Assembly (NCBI GenBank): GCA_030621655.1
Contig: JAUXHH010000081.1
Coordinates: 1-7,249, forward strand
DNA from: Desulfobacterales bacterium
GTDB taxonomy: Bacteria; Desulfobacterota; Desulfobulbia; Desulfobulbales; BM004
Length of the DNA stretch: 7,249 nucleotides
Direction of reading: 5' to 3'
The translations under genes were made by a program, and so were the position numbers. Under the pieces are notes generated by a model. The model ran no database searches. It had not been told where the DNA came from and saw nothing but the letters and a program-made list of their open reading frames with translations. This document shows, one piece after another, positions 1 through 5,570 of the stretch (positions are counted from its first letter, which is position 1; every line of letters begins with the position of its first letter).

Positions 1-84
1 CCTCCGACTTGGACTTGAAGCAATAATGAAACAGCAAAAATAATAACTTTGATCAATAAGGCACCATATAGCGCCAAAGTCTAA

Positions 85-915
85 ATGCCTGAATCATATA
101 GGAATAACAGCACAGTCTATACCTCTTTATTTACTTCATGGCAGGAAAGTGTGCCCCGCCTGCTTGATGCAACTGGTCTGCCTGACAGGCTCGCTGCAGA
201 AAAGAAAATCATCATCAAGCCCAATCTTGTCGAACCCCTGAAGCCACCGATAACAACCCCGGTTGAACTCATAGCTGCACTCGTGGATTTTATCCATGCG
301 TCTCTCCCCCACCTGGAGATAATCATTGGAGAAGGGTGCGGCTCCAGTTCAAAAAATACCTGGCAGATATTTGATATATTGGGGTACAGCAAGCTGGCTG
401 ACAGGACCGGTGTCACCCTCCTGGACCTGAACGAGGCCCCCCTTGTTCATATGCAGGACAGCAAATGCGGCCGCTGGCCAGAAATGTACCTGCCCAGGAT
501 TGTATTTGAGAGTTTTCTCATCTCTGTCCCGGTATTAAAGGCTCACAGCCTGGCGGGAGTCACGCTGACAATGAAAAACATGATGGGCCTTGTTCCTCCG
601 GCACATTATCAGCAGGGTGGACACTGGAAAAAAGCAGCTTTTCATCAGAATATACAAGAGGCTGTCTTTGACCTGAATCGATACAGAACTCCTGATTTCA
701 CTTTGCTTGATGCAACTATAGGAATGCAGGAGGCACATCTCTGGGGACCGACATGCGACCCTCCACCCAACCGCCTTGCGGCCGGTTATGACCCTGTGGC
801 TATGGATTCATACGGCTGCAGCCTGCTGGGACTCAAATGGAACGCTGTCGGACATCTTGACATGGCCCATGGTATACTGGGCAGTGCTGCCCCCTTGACA
901 GTACATGAAGTCTAA
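85..915 (+). CDS. DUF362 domain-containing protein
   Basis: This 276-aa soluble protein matches the DUF362 family, whose biochemical role is not settled; some members are fused to ferredoxin domains or occur near Fe-S proteins. Family-like blocks seen in order are KPNLVEP (residues 45-51), a glycine-rich GEGCGSS (82-88), the central LKAHSLAGVTLTMKNMMG (151-168), LLDATIGMQE (207-216) and AGYDPVAMDSYG (233-244). There is no signal peptide or membrane segment, so it should be cytoplasmic. No ferredoxin CxxCxxC cluster is present, so this is the stand-alone form. The ATG directly follows an in-frame TAA at 82-84, which makes it the first possible start, but no good Shine-Dalgarno lies before it. 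The glycosyltransferase remnant starts 27 nt downstream on the same strand, suggesting a former two-gene transcript. Family assignment is confident; function is unknown. Confidence 0.88.
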   Translation: MPESYRNNSTVYTSLFTSWQESVPRLLDATGLPDRLAAEKKIIIKPNLVEPLKPPITTPVELIAALVDFIHASLPHLEIIIGEGCGSSSKNTWQIFDILGYSKLADRTGVTLLDLNEAPLVHMQDSKCGRWPEMYLPRIVFESFLISVPVLKAHSLAGVTLTMKNMMGLVPPAHYQQGGHWKKAAFHQNIQEAVFDLNRYRTPDFTLLDATIGMQEAHLWGPTCDPPPNRLAAGYDPVAMDSYGCSLLGLKWNAVGHLDMAHGILGSAAPLTVHEV

Positions 916-942
916 TTTACAAATCCCGGGTTCGAGGCCCCA

Positions 943-1830
943 ATGAAGTCAGAAAAATTCAGCATTTCCAAGTATCTTCCAATTTTACTCCTCCTGCTTT
1001 TCCTTAGCTTTTTTGCCCATTTAGGCAATTTGCCACTTTTTGATGCCGATGAGGGTGCCTATAGTGAGGTGACACGGGAAATGCTGGCAAACAATGATTT
1101 CACCTCTGCTTTATTGAATGGCATACCTTTTTTCCACCCCCCCTCTATTTTTTTGGGCTCAGGCTGCAAGCGTAAAAATTCTCGGACTCAATGAATTTGC
1201 ACTACGGCTGCCATCCGCTATGGCAGCCCTTCTTTGGACAGCCTCAATTTTTCTTTTTACCAGGCGCTTTTTCGATACCAGGTCAGCCTGGTATGCCGCC
1301 CTGTTTATGGCTTCTTCTTTTCTTGTCACCATTATTGGCAGGGCTGCTACCCCGGAGACCATAATCAACCTTTTTCTGACCCTGACTTTGCTGAATATTT
1401 ACAGGTTTTATCACAGCGGCAATAAGAGGTATATATATTGGTCATTCATGTTTGCAGCTCTGGGAGTTCTCACAAAAGGATCTATTGCCATGTTGCTTCC
1501 TTTAGCTGTAAGTTTTGCATTTTTTACCCTGCAGAAAAAATGGAAAAAAATTTTCAATTGCTCTTCAACCCGGTTGGCCTTATTGTTTTCGGACTTATCG
1601 TCATCCCCTGGTACCTTGCTGAATTCATGTTAGAGGGCGAGGCCTTTTTAAGTGATCTTTTTCTCCTGCAAAAAGCGGAAACCTATAGTTTTAATTTCAT
1701 TGGCAGTCCCCTTCCCTACTATTCATATCCGGCACTGTTACTCATAGGACTCCTGCCCAATACCGCCTTTTTATGTCTTGTTCCTGACCTGGCACCATAT
1801 ATTGGAATAGTTGTTTCAACTTTAACCTGA
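943..1830 (+). pseudogene. Frameshifted, truncated ArnT/PMT-type membrane glycosyltransferase
   Basis: Three overlapping plus-strand frames join into one protein resembling the dolichyl-phosphate-mannose mannosyltransferase/ArnT family. These are membrane enzymes that move a sugar from a polyprenyl carrier to lipid A, protein or another acceptor. The first frame (943 onward) has an N-terminal helix and the family's acidic motif FDADEGAYSEVTREML (residues 33-48, D36-E37). It must pass into frame 2 at the C7 run 1137-1143, where one C is extra, to give the expected HPPLFFW. Frame 2 continues with typical helices (NEFALRLPSA, TKGSIAMLLP). It must return to frame 1 near the A7T4 run 1544-1554, where one base is missing, giving NPVGLIVFGLIVIPWYLAEF. 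The product then stops at TGA 1828-1830 after about 295 residues, while family members usually have 500 or more. Two opposite shifts plus loss of the C-terminal half argue for a decayed gene. Sequencing error in homopolymers could explain the shifts but not the truncation. Confidence 0.8.
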
Positions 1831-1920
1831 CTGGATAACAGCATCGCAGACAGCGGAAATGTATGTGAAAGCTGTGGAAGGAAATTTACCGGGCCGGGAT
1901 AACATGCAGCTGGTAATAGA

Positions 1921-1950
1921 GGCAGGGTCAATTCAGCCCTGCCTTTTTTT
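1921..1950 (+). terminator. Rho-independent terminator, plus strand
   Basis: A perfect 7-bp GC-rich stem, GGCAGGG (1921-1927) with CCCTGCC (1937-1943), encloses a 9-nt loop and is followed at once by seven T (1944-1950), then G and six more T. A T:G wobble can extend the stem inward, and A1920:T1944 can extend it outward. There is no T-run on the other strand, so it acts on plus-strand transcripts from the DUF362/glycosyltransferase unit. The hairpin overlaps the last codons and stop of the convergent small zinc-finger gene. Confidence 0.88.
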
Positions 1951-2190
1951 GTTTTTTGAAGTATTGGAGTTTTCTGTTTGATCCTTTATTGAATTCAATT
2001 GATAGCCCGTGCCGGCACACTCTGAACACTCCTCGGTTGAAAGCAGAAATCTGCTCACCCCCTGAAAAAAACTGATCTGCCCGGCACCTCCGCAGACATC
2101 GCATATTTCTTTCTGCTCTTCCTTTGTCATGGTTGATAGAGTACACAGGAATATATATTTTTCACATTGCTCATTTTTTTTGTTCCCCAT
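1933..2190 (-). CDS. Small DnaJ-type CxxCxGxG zinc-finger protein
   Basis: This 85-aa protein carries two CxxCxGxG motifs, CDVCGGAG (residues 30-37) and CSECAGTG (55-62), separated by 17 residues containing FFQGVSRFLL. This is one zinc site's worth of the cysteine-rich region of DnaJ, without a J domain or substrate-binding domain. By family knowledge the four cysteines should bind one zinc ion; the role is probably in protein folding or as a small zinc protein, but this is not established. The start is uncertain. ATG 2190 gives the longest frame, but the first 60 nt are very AT-rich and read more like a promoter. ATG 2130 (MTKEEQKE, 65 aa) sits just before the domain. Neither start has a clear Shine-Dalgarno. 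The last few codons (KKRQG region) overlap the opposing terminator. It lies 153 nt downstream of a J-domain gene on the same strand. Confidence 0.72.
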   Translation of the reverse strand: MGNKKNEQCEKYIFLCTLSTMTKEEQKEICDVCGGAGQISFFQGVSRFLLSTEECSECAGTGYQLNSIKDQTENSNTSKNKKRQG

Positions 2191-2343
2191 TGCGACAGAG
2201 TTCGTGTACCCTGCCAGGCGGATTATTTACTCCATAAAAATCCAATCAGATCAGTCCATTTCAAAAAACTTAGAACATTATTTGGGAAATACAAATTAAG
2301 AATTTAAAACTGAATGCTGAAAGCTTATTGCTGATCGCTCATT
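2191..2343. other. AT-rich spacer with GCTGA-type low-complexity tract
   Basis: This 153-nt spacer lies between the two minus-strand DnaJ-like genes. No open frame of interest and no convincing terminator were seen. Its right end (about 2309-2339) contains an imperfect tandem of short GCTGA/GCTTA-like units (CTGAATGCTGAAAGCTTATTGCTGATCGCT). The rest is AT-rich and could carry a promoter for the small zinc-finger gene, but no clear -35/-10 pair stands out. Confidence 0.4.
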
Positions 2344-3351
2344 TCACCTCTTCTTCCTCAACAACTCCTCATACGCCTCGCAAAGCCTGACAAACTCATC
2401 ATGTTCCCCTCCTTTGTCAGGATGAAGCTCATGCGCCTTCTGCCTGTACAACTTTGTCAAATCGTTTTTATTCATTGCATGGAGTTCTTTTTCAGCCACT
2501 CCAAAGATTTCAACAACCTCACTGATCGGAACACTTGACCGTGGAACTGGAGGCCTGTGAAATCGTTTCGAATTGATGAAATCCTGCAGATACTCTTCCC
2601 AGGCAGAACCTCCGTCAAACTCATAATCAAAGAACATGACCGCATATCTTACAAGATACTCATGCAATCTTTTTTTCTGCTGAAAACCGGCCCAGAAAAA
2701 TTTATCGCTGTGCAATCTGCACAGATCCTTGATAAAATTCTTGTCTAATTCATCCTGGTCCAGGGCGTGGGGAATTAAATGCGCAGACAAACCGGCAAAG
2801 CGACGCTGAAGATCAAAGATCACATAGACGTATTCTTTGTACTCCCTTGGAGTTAGGCATTTTTCAAGCTGCATGAAATACTGCTCTATCTCATCCCTTG
2901 ACTTACTCAGAAGCACTGAAAAAGTTCTGAGCGGCACCCTGTCAATCCTGCGCTGGTCAACAACTCCAGAGCGAAGATAATAAATACGCCGCTTATCAAA
3001 TACCTGGAACTGCTGTTCCCCAGGTTTTTCTCTTTTTTCTTTTTGACGCCTTGTTCTAAAACCACGGCAGTGGAACGGCTCCAATTTCTGCCTGATCTCC
3101 TGCCTGACAAATTTCCAGAGAAGTTCATCGAGTTCGCATAAATCGTATGCAACGCCCTGTGCATCAAGCTGCTCAGTGACCCTCTCGTCAATATAGAATG
3201 AATTGCCGCCAGGATATATTATATAATCCCAGGGCGAGTTGCCCAGATCATACAGATCCCTGCTCTCCCAGCAACTGGAATCAGGATCAAACCGGGAGTC
3301 TCTGAGCACATACTTTTTCCTCCCTTTTATGGTATGCTCTGCCAAATACAA
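2344..3351 (-). CDS. Large protein with C-terminal J domain
   Basis: The last ~60 residues (about 276-335) of this 335-aa protein form a J domain. There is a helix II-like KNDLTKLYRQKAHEL, then the invariant HPD at residues 310-312 (HPDKGG), then a helix III-like EFVRLCEAYEELL. J domains recruit DnaK-type Hsp70 and stimulate its ATPase, so this is a predicted DnaK co-chaperone with a C-terminal J domain, the arrangement of DjlA rather than DnaJ. The first 275 residues are not recognised. They are charged, with a very basic stretch at 98-109 (RTRRQKEKREK) and no signal peptide or obvious membrane helix, so the protein is probably cytoplasmic and this part may select the client. The start is TTG, supported by an AAGGA Shine-Dalgarno and an in-frame TGA five codons upstream. 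The small CxxCxGxG protein is encoded next on the same strand. Confidence 0.85.
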   Translation of the reverse strand: MYLAEHTIKGRKKYVLRDSRFDPDSSCWESRDLYDLGNSPWDYIIYPGGNSFYIDERVTEQLDAQGVAYDLCELDELLWKFVRQEIRQKLEPFHCRGFRTRRQKEKREKPGEQQFQVFDKRRIYYLRSGVVDQRRIDRVPLRTFSVLLSKSRDEIEQYFMQLEKCLTPREYKEYVYVIFDLQRRFAGLSAHLIPHALDQDELDKNFIKDLCRLHSDKFFWAGFQQKKRLHEYLVRYAVMFFDYEFDGGSAWEEYLQDFINSKRFHRPPVPRSSVPISEVVEIFGVAEKELHAMNKNDLTKLYRQKAHELHPDKGGEHDEFVRLCEAYEELLRKKR

Positions 3352-3359
3352 TGCCAGTG

Positions 3360-3364
3360 TCCTT
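3360..3364 (-). promoter_or_regulatory. Shine-Dalgarno supporting a TTG start
   Basis: On the minus strand AAGGA lies 8 nt before the TTG at 3351. No in-frame ATG lies between the upstream stop and this TTG, so the site decides the start of the J-domain gene. Confidence 0.65.
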
Positions 3365-3382
3365 CAATCAGAGGTTAGCCCG

Positions 3383-3412
3383 GGTTTCTCATCAAGTTCG
3401 TCGCGAGAAGCC
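3383..3412. repeat. Imperfect inverted repeat in the divergent spacer
   Basis: GGTTTCTC (3383-3390) pairs with GAGAAGCC (3405-3412), with one G:U-type pair, across a 14-nt loop. It lies in the 93-nt gap between the J-domain gene (minus) and the small membrane ORF (plus). It could be a REP-like element, a regulator site or a 5' leader hairpin. No T-run follows on either strand, so it is not an intrinsic terminator. Confidence 0.35.
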
Positions 3413-3444
3413 GAAAAGGGTTGTGCCTACTAATATAAGACAAA

Positions 3445-3651
3445 ATGAAAAAAGATAACCTTGTTATATTCATCATTGGTCTGTTATTGCTGGCCGGCAT
3501 GCTCATTACTATCCTCTTTGGGGGAGAGCGGAGCCGGCATGGAGTCGGTATACTTTTTAACGGGCAGCCGGAGCAGCACTCTCCTGGGGACAGATTTCAA
3601 ATCTGTCCCCTTAAAAAACCAAGACTTGATTTATGTCAAAGCCAGGCCTGA
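3445..3651 (+). CDS. Small single-helix membrane protein, possibly truncated
   Basis: This 68-aa ORF begins MKKDN and has one strong hydrophobic helix at residues 6-25 (VIFIIGLLLLAGMLITIL), followed by the polar GGERSRHG. That is the layout of a small inner-membrane protein or an uncleaved signal anchor. I do not recognise the family. Residues 48-56 are encoded by the perfect palindrome at 3586-3610, and the tail after it (KKPRLDLCQSQA) has no recognisable character. The original protein may therefore have been cut short by insertion of that element. The ATG has only a weak upstream AAGA. The stop is 22 nt before the ATG of the polyferredoxin, suggesting a shared transcript. The overlapping frame from 3461 is open through this region, but its N-terminal part looks like a shadow of this helix. 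Confidence 0.5.
   Translation: MKKDNLVIFIIGLLLLAGMLITILFGGERSRHGVGILFNGQPEQHSPGDRFQICPLKKPRLDLCQSQA
3586..3610. repeat. Perfect 12-bp palindrome, REP-like, inside a reading frame
   Basis: GGGGACAGATTT (3586-3597) and its exact complement AAATCTGTCCCC (3599-3610) are separated by a single C. I recall near-identical palindromes as dispersed repeats in Desulfobacterota and some related genomes. This one lies inside the small membrane ORF, and both overlapping frames stay open through it (GDRFQICP in one, GTDFKSVP in the other). No T-run follows, so it is unlikely to be a terminator. Confidence 0.65.
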
Positions 3652-3673
3652 TCCGTTAAGGTATGATGGCTGC

Positions 3674-4696
3674 ATGAAACAGGGCAGCACATCATATGCC
3701 AATCTTATCCGACCCGAATGGATTAAAACGCTCAGGACCTTTATCCAGGCAGGGTTCGCTCTTTTCTGCCTGTATGGAGGATACCGCTACTACCTATTCT
3801 ATCTCTGGGGTACAGGCCAGTCATCGACCTATGTACCCAGACCCCCATCGGTGGAGGCCTTTCTGCCCATCAGCGCTCTTGTAGGTTTAAAGCGGCTTAT
3901 ATTAAGCGGCCATTACGATATGATCCACCCGGCAGGTCTCACCATTTTCCTGGCAGCCCTGTGTATCGGACTTCTGCTGCGCAAAGGTTTTTGTGGTTGG
4001 ATCTGCCCCGTTGGTTTTGCTTCAAACCTGGCGGAAAAAACAGGCAGAAAACTTAAAATCCTCTGGAAGCCTCCAATCTGGCTTGACCTGCCGCTTTTAT
4101 CCCTGAAATATCTGCTGCTATTTTTCTTTCTCTATCTCATCGCCTGGAAAATGACGCTGGATCAGATCGAGTCTTTTCATACCTCCCCTTACAATCTGGC
4201 AGTTGATGCCAAGATGCTTCTCTTCTTTCTGACTCCCTCCGGGCTGGCTGCCGGCATCATGCTTTCCCTGGTTGCCATCTCTTTTATTATCCGCAACTTC
4301 TGGTGCAGATATCTCTGTCCTTACGGAGCACTGCTTGGACTGCTTGCACTTGTTAGTCCATTCCAGATTAAGCGGGACCAGGAAACCTGTGTTGACTGCA
4401 AGAAGTGCGAAAAAATCTGCCCGGCTTCAATCACATTAACCTCAAAGAAAACCATACGCACCGGCGAATGCATCGGCTGCACCGAGTGTGTTTCCGTCTG
4501 CCCTGTTGATGACTGCCTGACACTGGCATTACCCGGCAGAAAGAAAAACTCCATCCTGCTGCTGCCGGCTGCTGTAATCACGACCTTTCTTCTGTTCTAT
4601 GCTGTATCTCTTGTCACCGGCCACTGGTATAGCGAGGTCCCACCGGAAGTCATGAAAAAGTTCTACAGTATTATCGCAGAACTTCCCCATCCCTGA
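3674..4696 (+). CDS. Membrane polyferredoxin (NapH/CcoG-like 4Fe-4S protein)
   Basis: From ATG 3674 this is a 340-aa integral membrane Fe-S protein. It has hydrophobic helices at about residues 24-44, 86-103, 141-160, 185-207 and 292-313. Two membrane-proximal cysteine motifs follow helices, CGWICPVG (C107, C111) and CRYLCPYG (C211, C215), as in the Fer4_5 domain of NapH, MauN and CcoG/RdxA. Two ferredoxin-type [4Fe-4S] sites come next: C239-C242-C245 with C249, and C266-C269-C272 with C276. By analogy it passes electrons across or along the inner membrane to a periplasmic or cytoplasmic partner. The partner is not visible here, so no specific name is given. The frame is open back to 3461, but the extra 71 residues overlap the small membrane ORF and the palindrome and lack family character. 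ATG 3674 has AAGG about 12 nt upstream. The stop is 3 nt from that of the convergent pagL-like gene. Confidence 0.85.
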   Translation: MKQGSTSYANLIRPEWIKTLRTFIQAGFALFCLYGGYRYYLFYLWGTGQSSTYVPRPPSVEAFLPISALVGLKRLILSGHYDMIHPAGLTIFLAALCIGLLLRKGFCGWICPVGFASNLAEKTGRKLKILWKPPIWLDLPLLSLKYLLLFFFLYLIAWKMTLDQIESFHTSPYNLAVDAKMLLFFLTPSGLAAGIMLSLVAISFIIRNFWCRYLCPYGALLGLLALVSPFQIKRDQETCVDCKKCEKICPASITLTSKKTIRTGECIGCTECVSVCPVDDCLTLALPGRKKNSILLLPAAVITTFLLFYAVSLVTGHWYSEVPPEVMKKFYSIIAELPHP

Positions 4697-4716
4697 TTTT
4701 TATAAATTTAAAAATC
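4695..4716. terminator. Weak AT-rich inverted repeat between convergent genes
   Basis: GATTTTTA (4695-4702) pairs exactly with TAAAAATC (4709-4716) around a 6-nt loop, spanning both stop codons of the convergent polyferredoxin and PagL-like genes. The stem is almost all A:T, so termination strength is doubtful, but its position and symmetry fit a weak bidirectional terminator. Confidence 0.3.
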
Positions 4717-5251
4717 TGTAGCTTATTTCGAACAATTGCATATCCACACCCCTGTTGTCCGAGCCCCAAAGAGCTGCATCCGAGAAATGCTGAATCCTGT
4801 AACCCAGGCCAAGATGCTTGAAAAGACGAACACCGATGCCGACATCAAAGGTAAACTGCACCGGACCACCGAAATCTTCATCCCCCAATCTGTAATCAGG
4901 AAGAAGTGCGACTCCCCCCGAAAATTCCAGGGTAAATCGCTTGTTCCTGTCCGTAAAGCAGATTCCCGGACCAAGCGTACCGATAAAACCCGCATCACCC
5001 TCGCCATCCAGCATGCCTGCACTGGTTATAAGCCGTGTGTCGAGATCAATATTCGAAGCAAGCTGCCAGCTCCAGGGCAAATTGAATACACCAAACGCTT
5101 CGTATCGTTTCAGGTCGGTTTTTTTGTCAATGCCATCATTGGTGCCATAGCGAATCCCCATGGCATACAAGCTCATACTTTCTGCCAGGCAGGTCCCGGC
5201 CGAAATAAAACTGAACATCAAGATAAGAACCCACGCACCCGGTTTGGACAT
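4700..5251 (-). CDS. PagL-like lipid A deacylase (outer-membrane beta-barrel)
   Basis: This 183-aa protein has a Sec signal peptide (hydrophobic residues 7-19, likely cleavage after CLA at residue 23). Its mature part is rich in alternating aromatic and glycine strands, as in a small outer-membrane barrel. The C-terminal block QHFSDAALWGSDNRGVDMQLFEISYRF (residues 154-180) matches the PagL/acyloxyacyl hydrolase signature. H155 and S157 form the HxS pair of the catalytic triad known from Pseudomonas PagL (His126, Ser128, Glu140). The third position aligns with D170 instead of Glu. PagL removes the 3-O-linked acyl chain of lipid A in the outer membrane. The mature length is close to that of the family. 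ATG 5251 is preceded by CAGG about 8 nt upstream. A long plus-strand frame also covers this region but has no protein character. The gene stands alone and converges on the polyferredoxin. Confidence 0.78.
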   Translation of the reverse strand: MSKPGAWVLILMFSFISAGTCLAESMSLYAMGIRYGTNDGIDKKTDLKRYEAFGVFNLPWSWQLASNIDLDTRLITSAGMLDGEGDAGFIGTLGPGICFTDRNKRFTLEFSGGVALLPDYRLGDEDFGGPVQFTFDVGIGVRLFKHLGLGYRIQHFSDAALWGSDNRGVDMQLFEISYRFLNL

Positions 5252-5455
5252 ATCGCATACCTGTAAATCATTGGTTGAGATAAACTATAAAAATACCACA
5301 GAATATTCTCACCTGCAGACAAAAGATGCCAAACACCAGAATAGAAATAATTTTCAATGCACATCGTCCAAATATAATCAGTCAGCAACTTACAAAATTG
5401 TTTTTTTATCTTTTTTCATGTAAGTATAAATACCCATCATGCTTGATAAGTATTT

Positions 5456-5472
5456 TTCAGTTGTAAACTGAA
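5456..5472. promoter_or_regulatory. Palindrome TTCAGTT-GTA-AACTGAA, possible operator
   Basis: A perfect 7-bp inverted repeat with a 3-nt spacer lies 98 nt before the ATG of the importer binding protein. Its size suits a dimeric helix-turn-helix regulator. No regulator can be named from the sequence. Confidence 0.35.
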
Positions 5473-5509
5473 TGGAATTAAAGGTACAAAAACGCTGTGT
5501 TACATTTAA

Positions 5510-5523
5510 CTCTATAAATAGAG
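5510..5523. promoter_or_regulatory. Palindrome CTCTAT-AA-ATAGAG over a TATAAA box
   Basis: A perfect 6-bp inverted repeat with a 2-nt spacer includes the -10-like TATAAA at 5513-5518, 47 nt before the ATG. It could be an operator overlapping the promoter or a chance AT-rich palindrome. Confidence 0.3.
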
Positions 5524-5559
5524 GGTGATTTCCAATACTTCACTTTTATCACACAAAGA

Positions 5560-5565
5560 AAGGAG
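5560..5565 (+). promoter_or_regulatory. Strong Shine-Dalgarno AAGGAG
   Basis: AAGGAG lies 5 nt before ATG 5571 and fixes the start of the binding-protein gene. It is the strongest ribosome binding site in the window, fitting the high expression usual for periplasmic binding proteins. Confidence 0.8.
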
Positions 5566-5570
5566 AGAAA

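Larger units (their letters stand above)
5252..5570. promoter_or_regulatory. Divergent regulatory spacer before the liv-type operon
   Basis: This 319-nt AT-rich gap separates the PagL-like gene (minus) from the importer binding-protein gene (plus), so it should hold the promoters of both. No convincing open frame is present. TATAAA-like boxes occur at 5425-5430 and 5513-5518, but neither has a good -35 at 16-18 nt. No sigma-54 GG-N10-GC signature was seen. Two short perfect palindromes lie in the right third and are listed separately. Confidence 0.55.

Noticed and set aside
1..84. Possible 3' end of an upstream gene (frame ending LRLGLEAIMKQQK at TAA 41-43)
   Set aside because: Only 13 codons are visible and a second frame also ends nearby (TAA 24-26); there is not enough to support a call.
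914..945. tRNA T-arm-like GGGTTCGAGGCCCC between DUF362 and the glycosyltransferase
   Set aside because: Only three of five T-stem pairs form, and no acceptor or anticodon arms are found around it.
60..1801. The 11-mer GGCACCATATA occurs at about 60-70 and 1790-1800
   Set aside because: A few matching 11-mers are expected by chance in a window of this size.
1860..1982. Short plus-strand frame MYVKAVEGNLPGRD and onward
   Set aside because: It runs through the terminator hairpin and T-run, has no Shine-Dalgarno, and overlaps the minus-strand zinc-finger gene.
3461..3673. N-terminal extension of the polyferredoxin from 3461
   Set aside because: It overlaps the small membrane ORF in another frame, passes through the palindrome, and lacks family-like sequence; ATG 3674 is more natural.
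4736..5266. 176-codon open frame on the plus strand opposite the PagL-like gene
   Set aside because: The minus-strand frame has a signal peptide and the HxS signature; the plus frame is basic, low in recognisable structure and has no family match that I can see.
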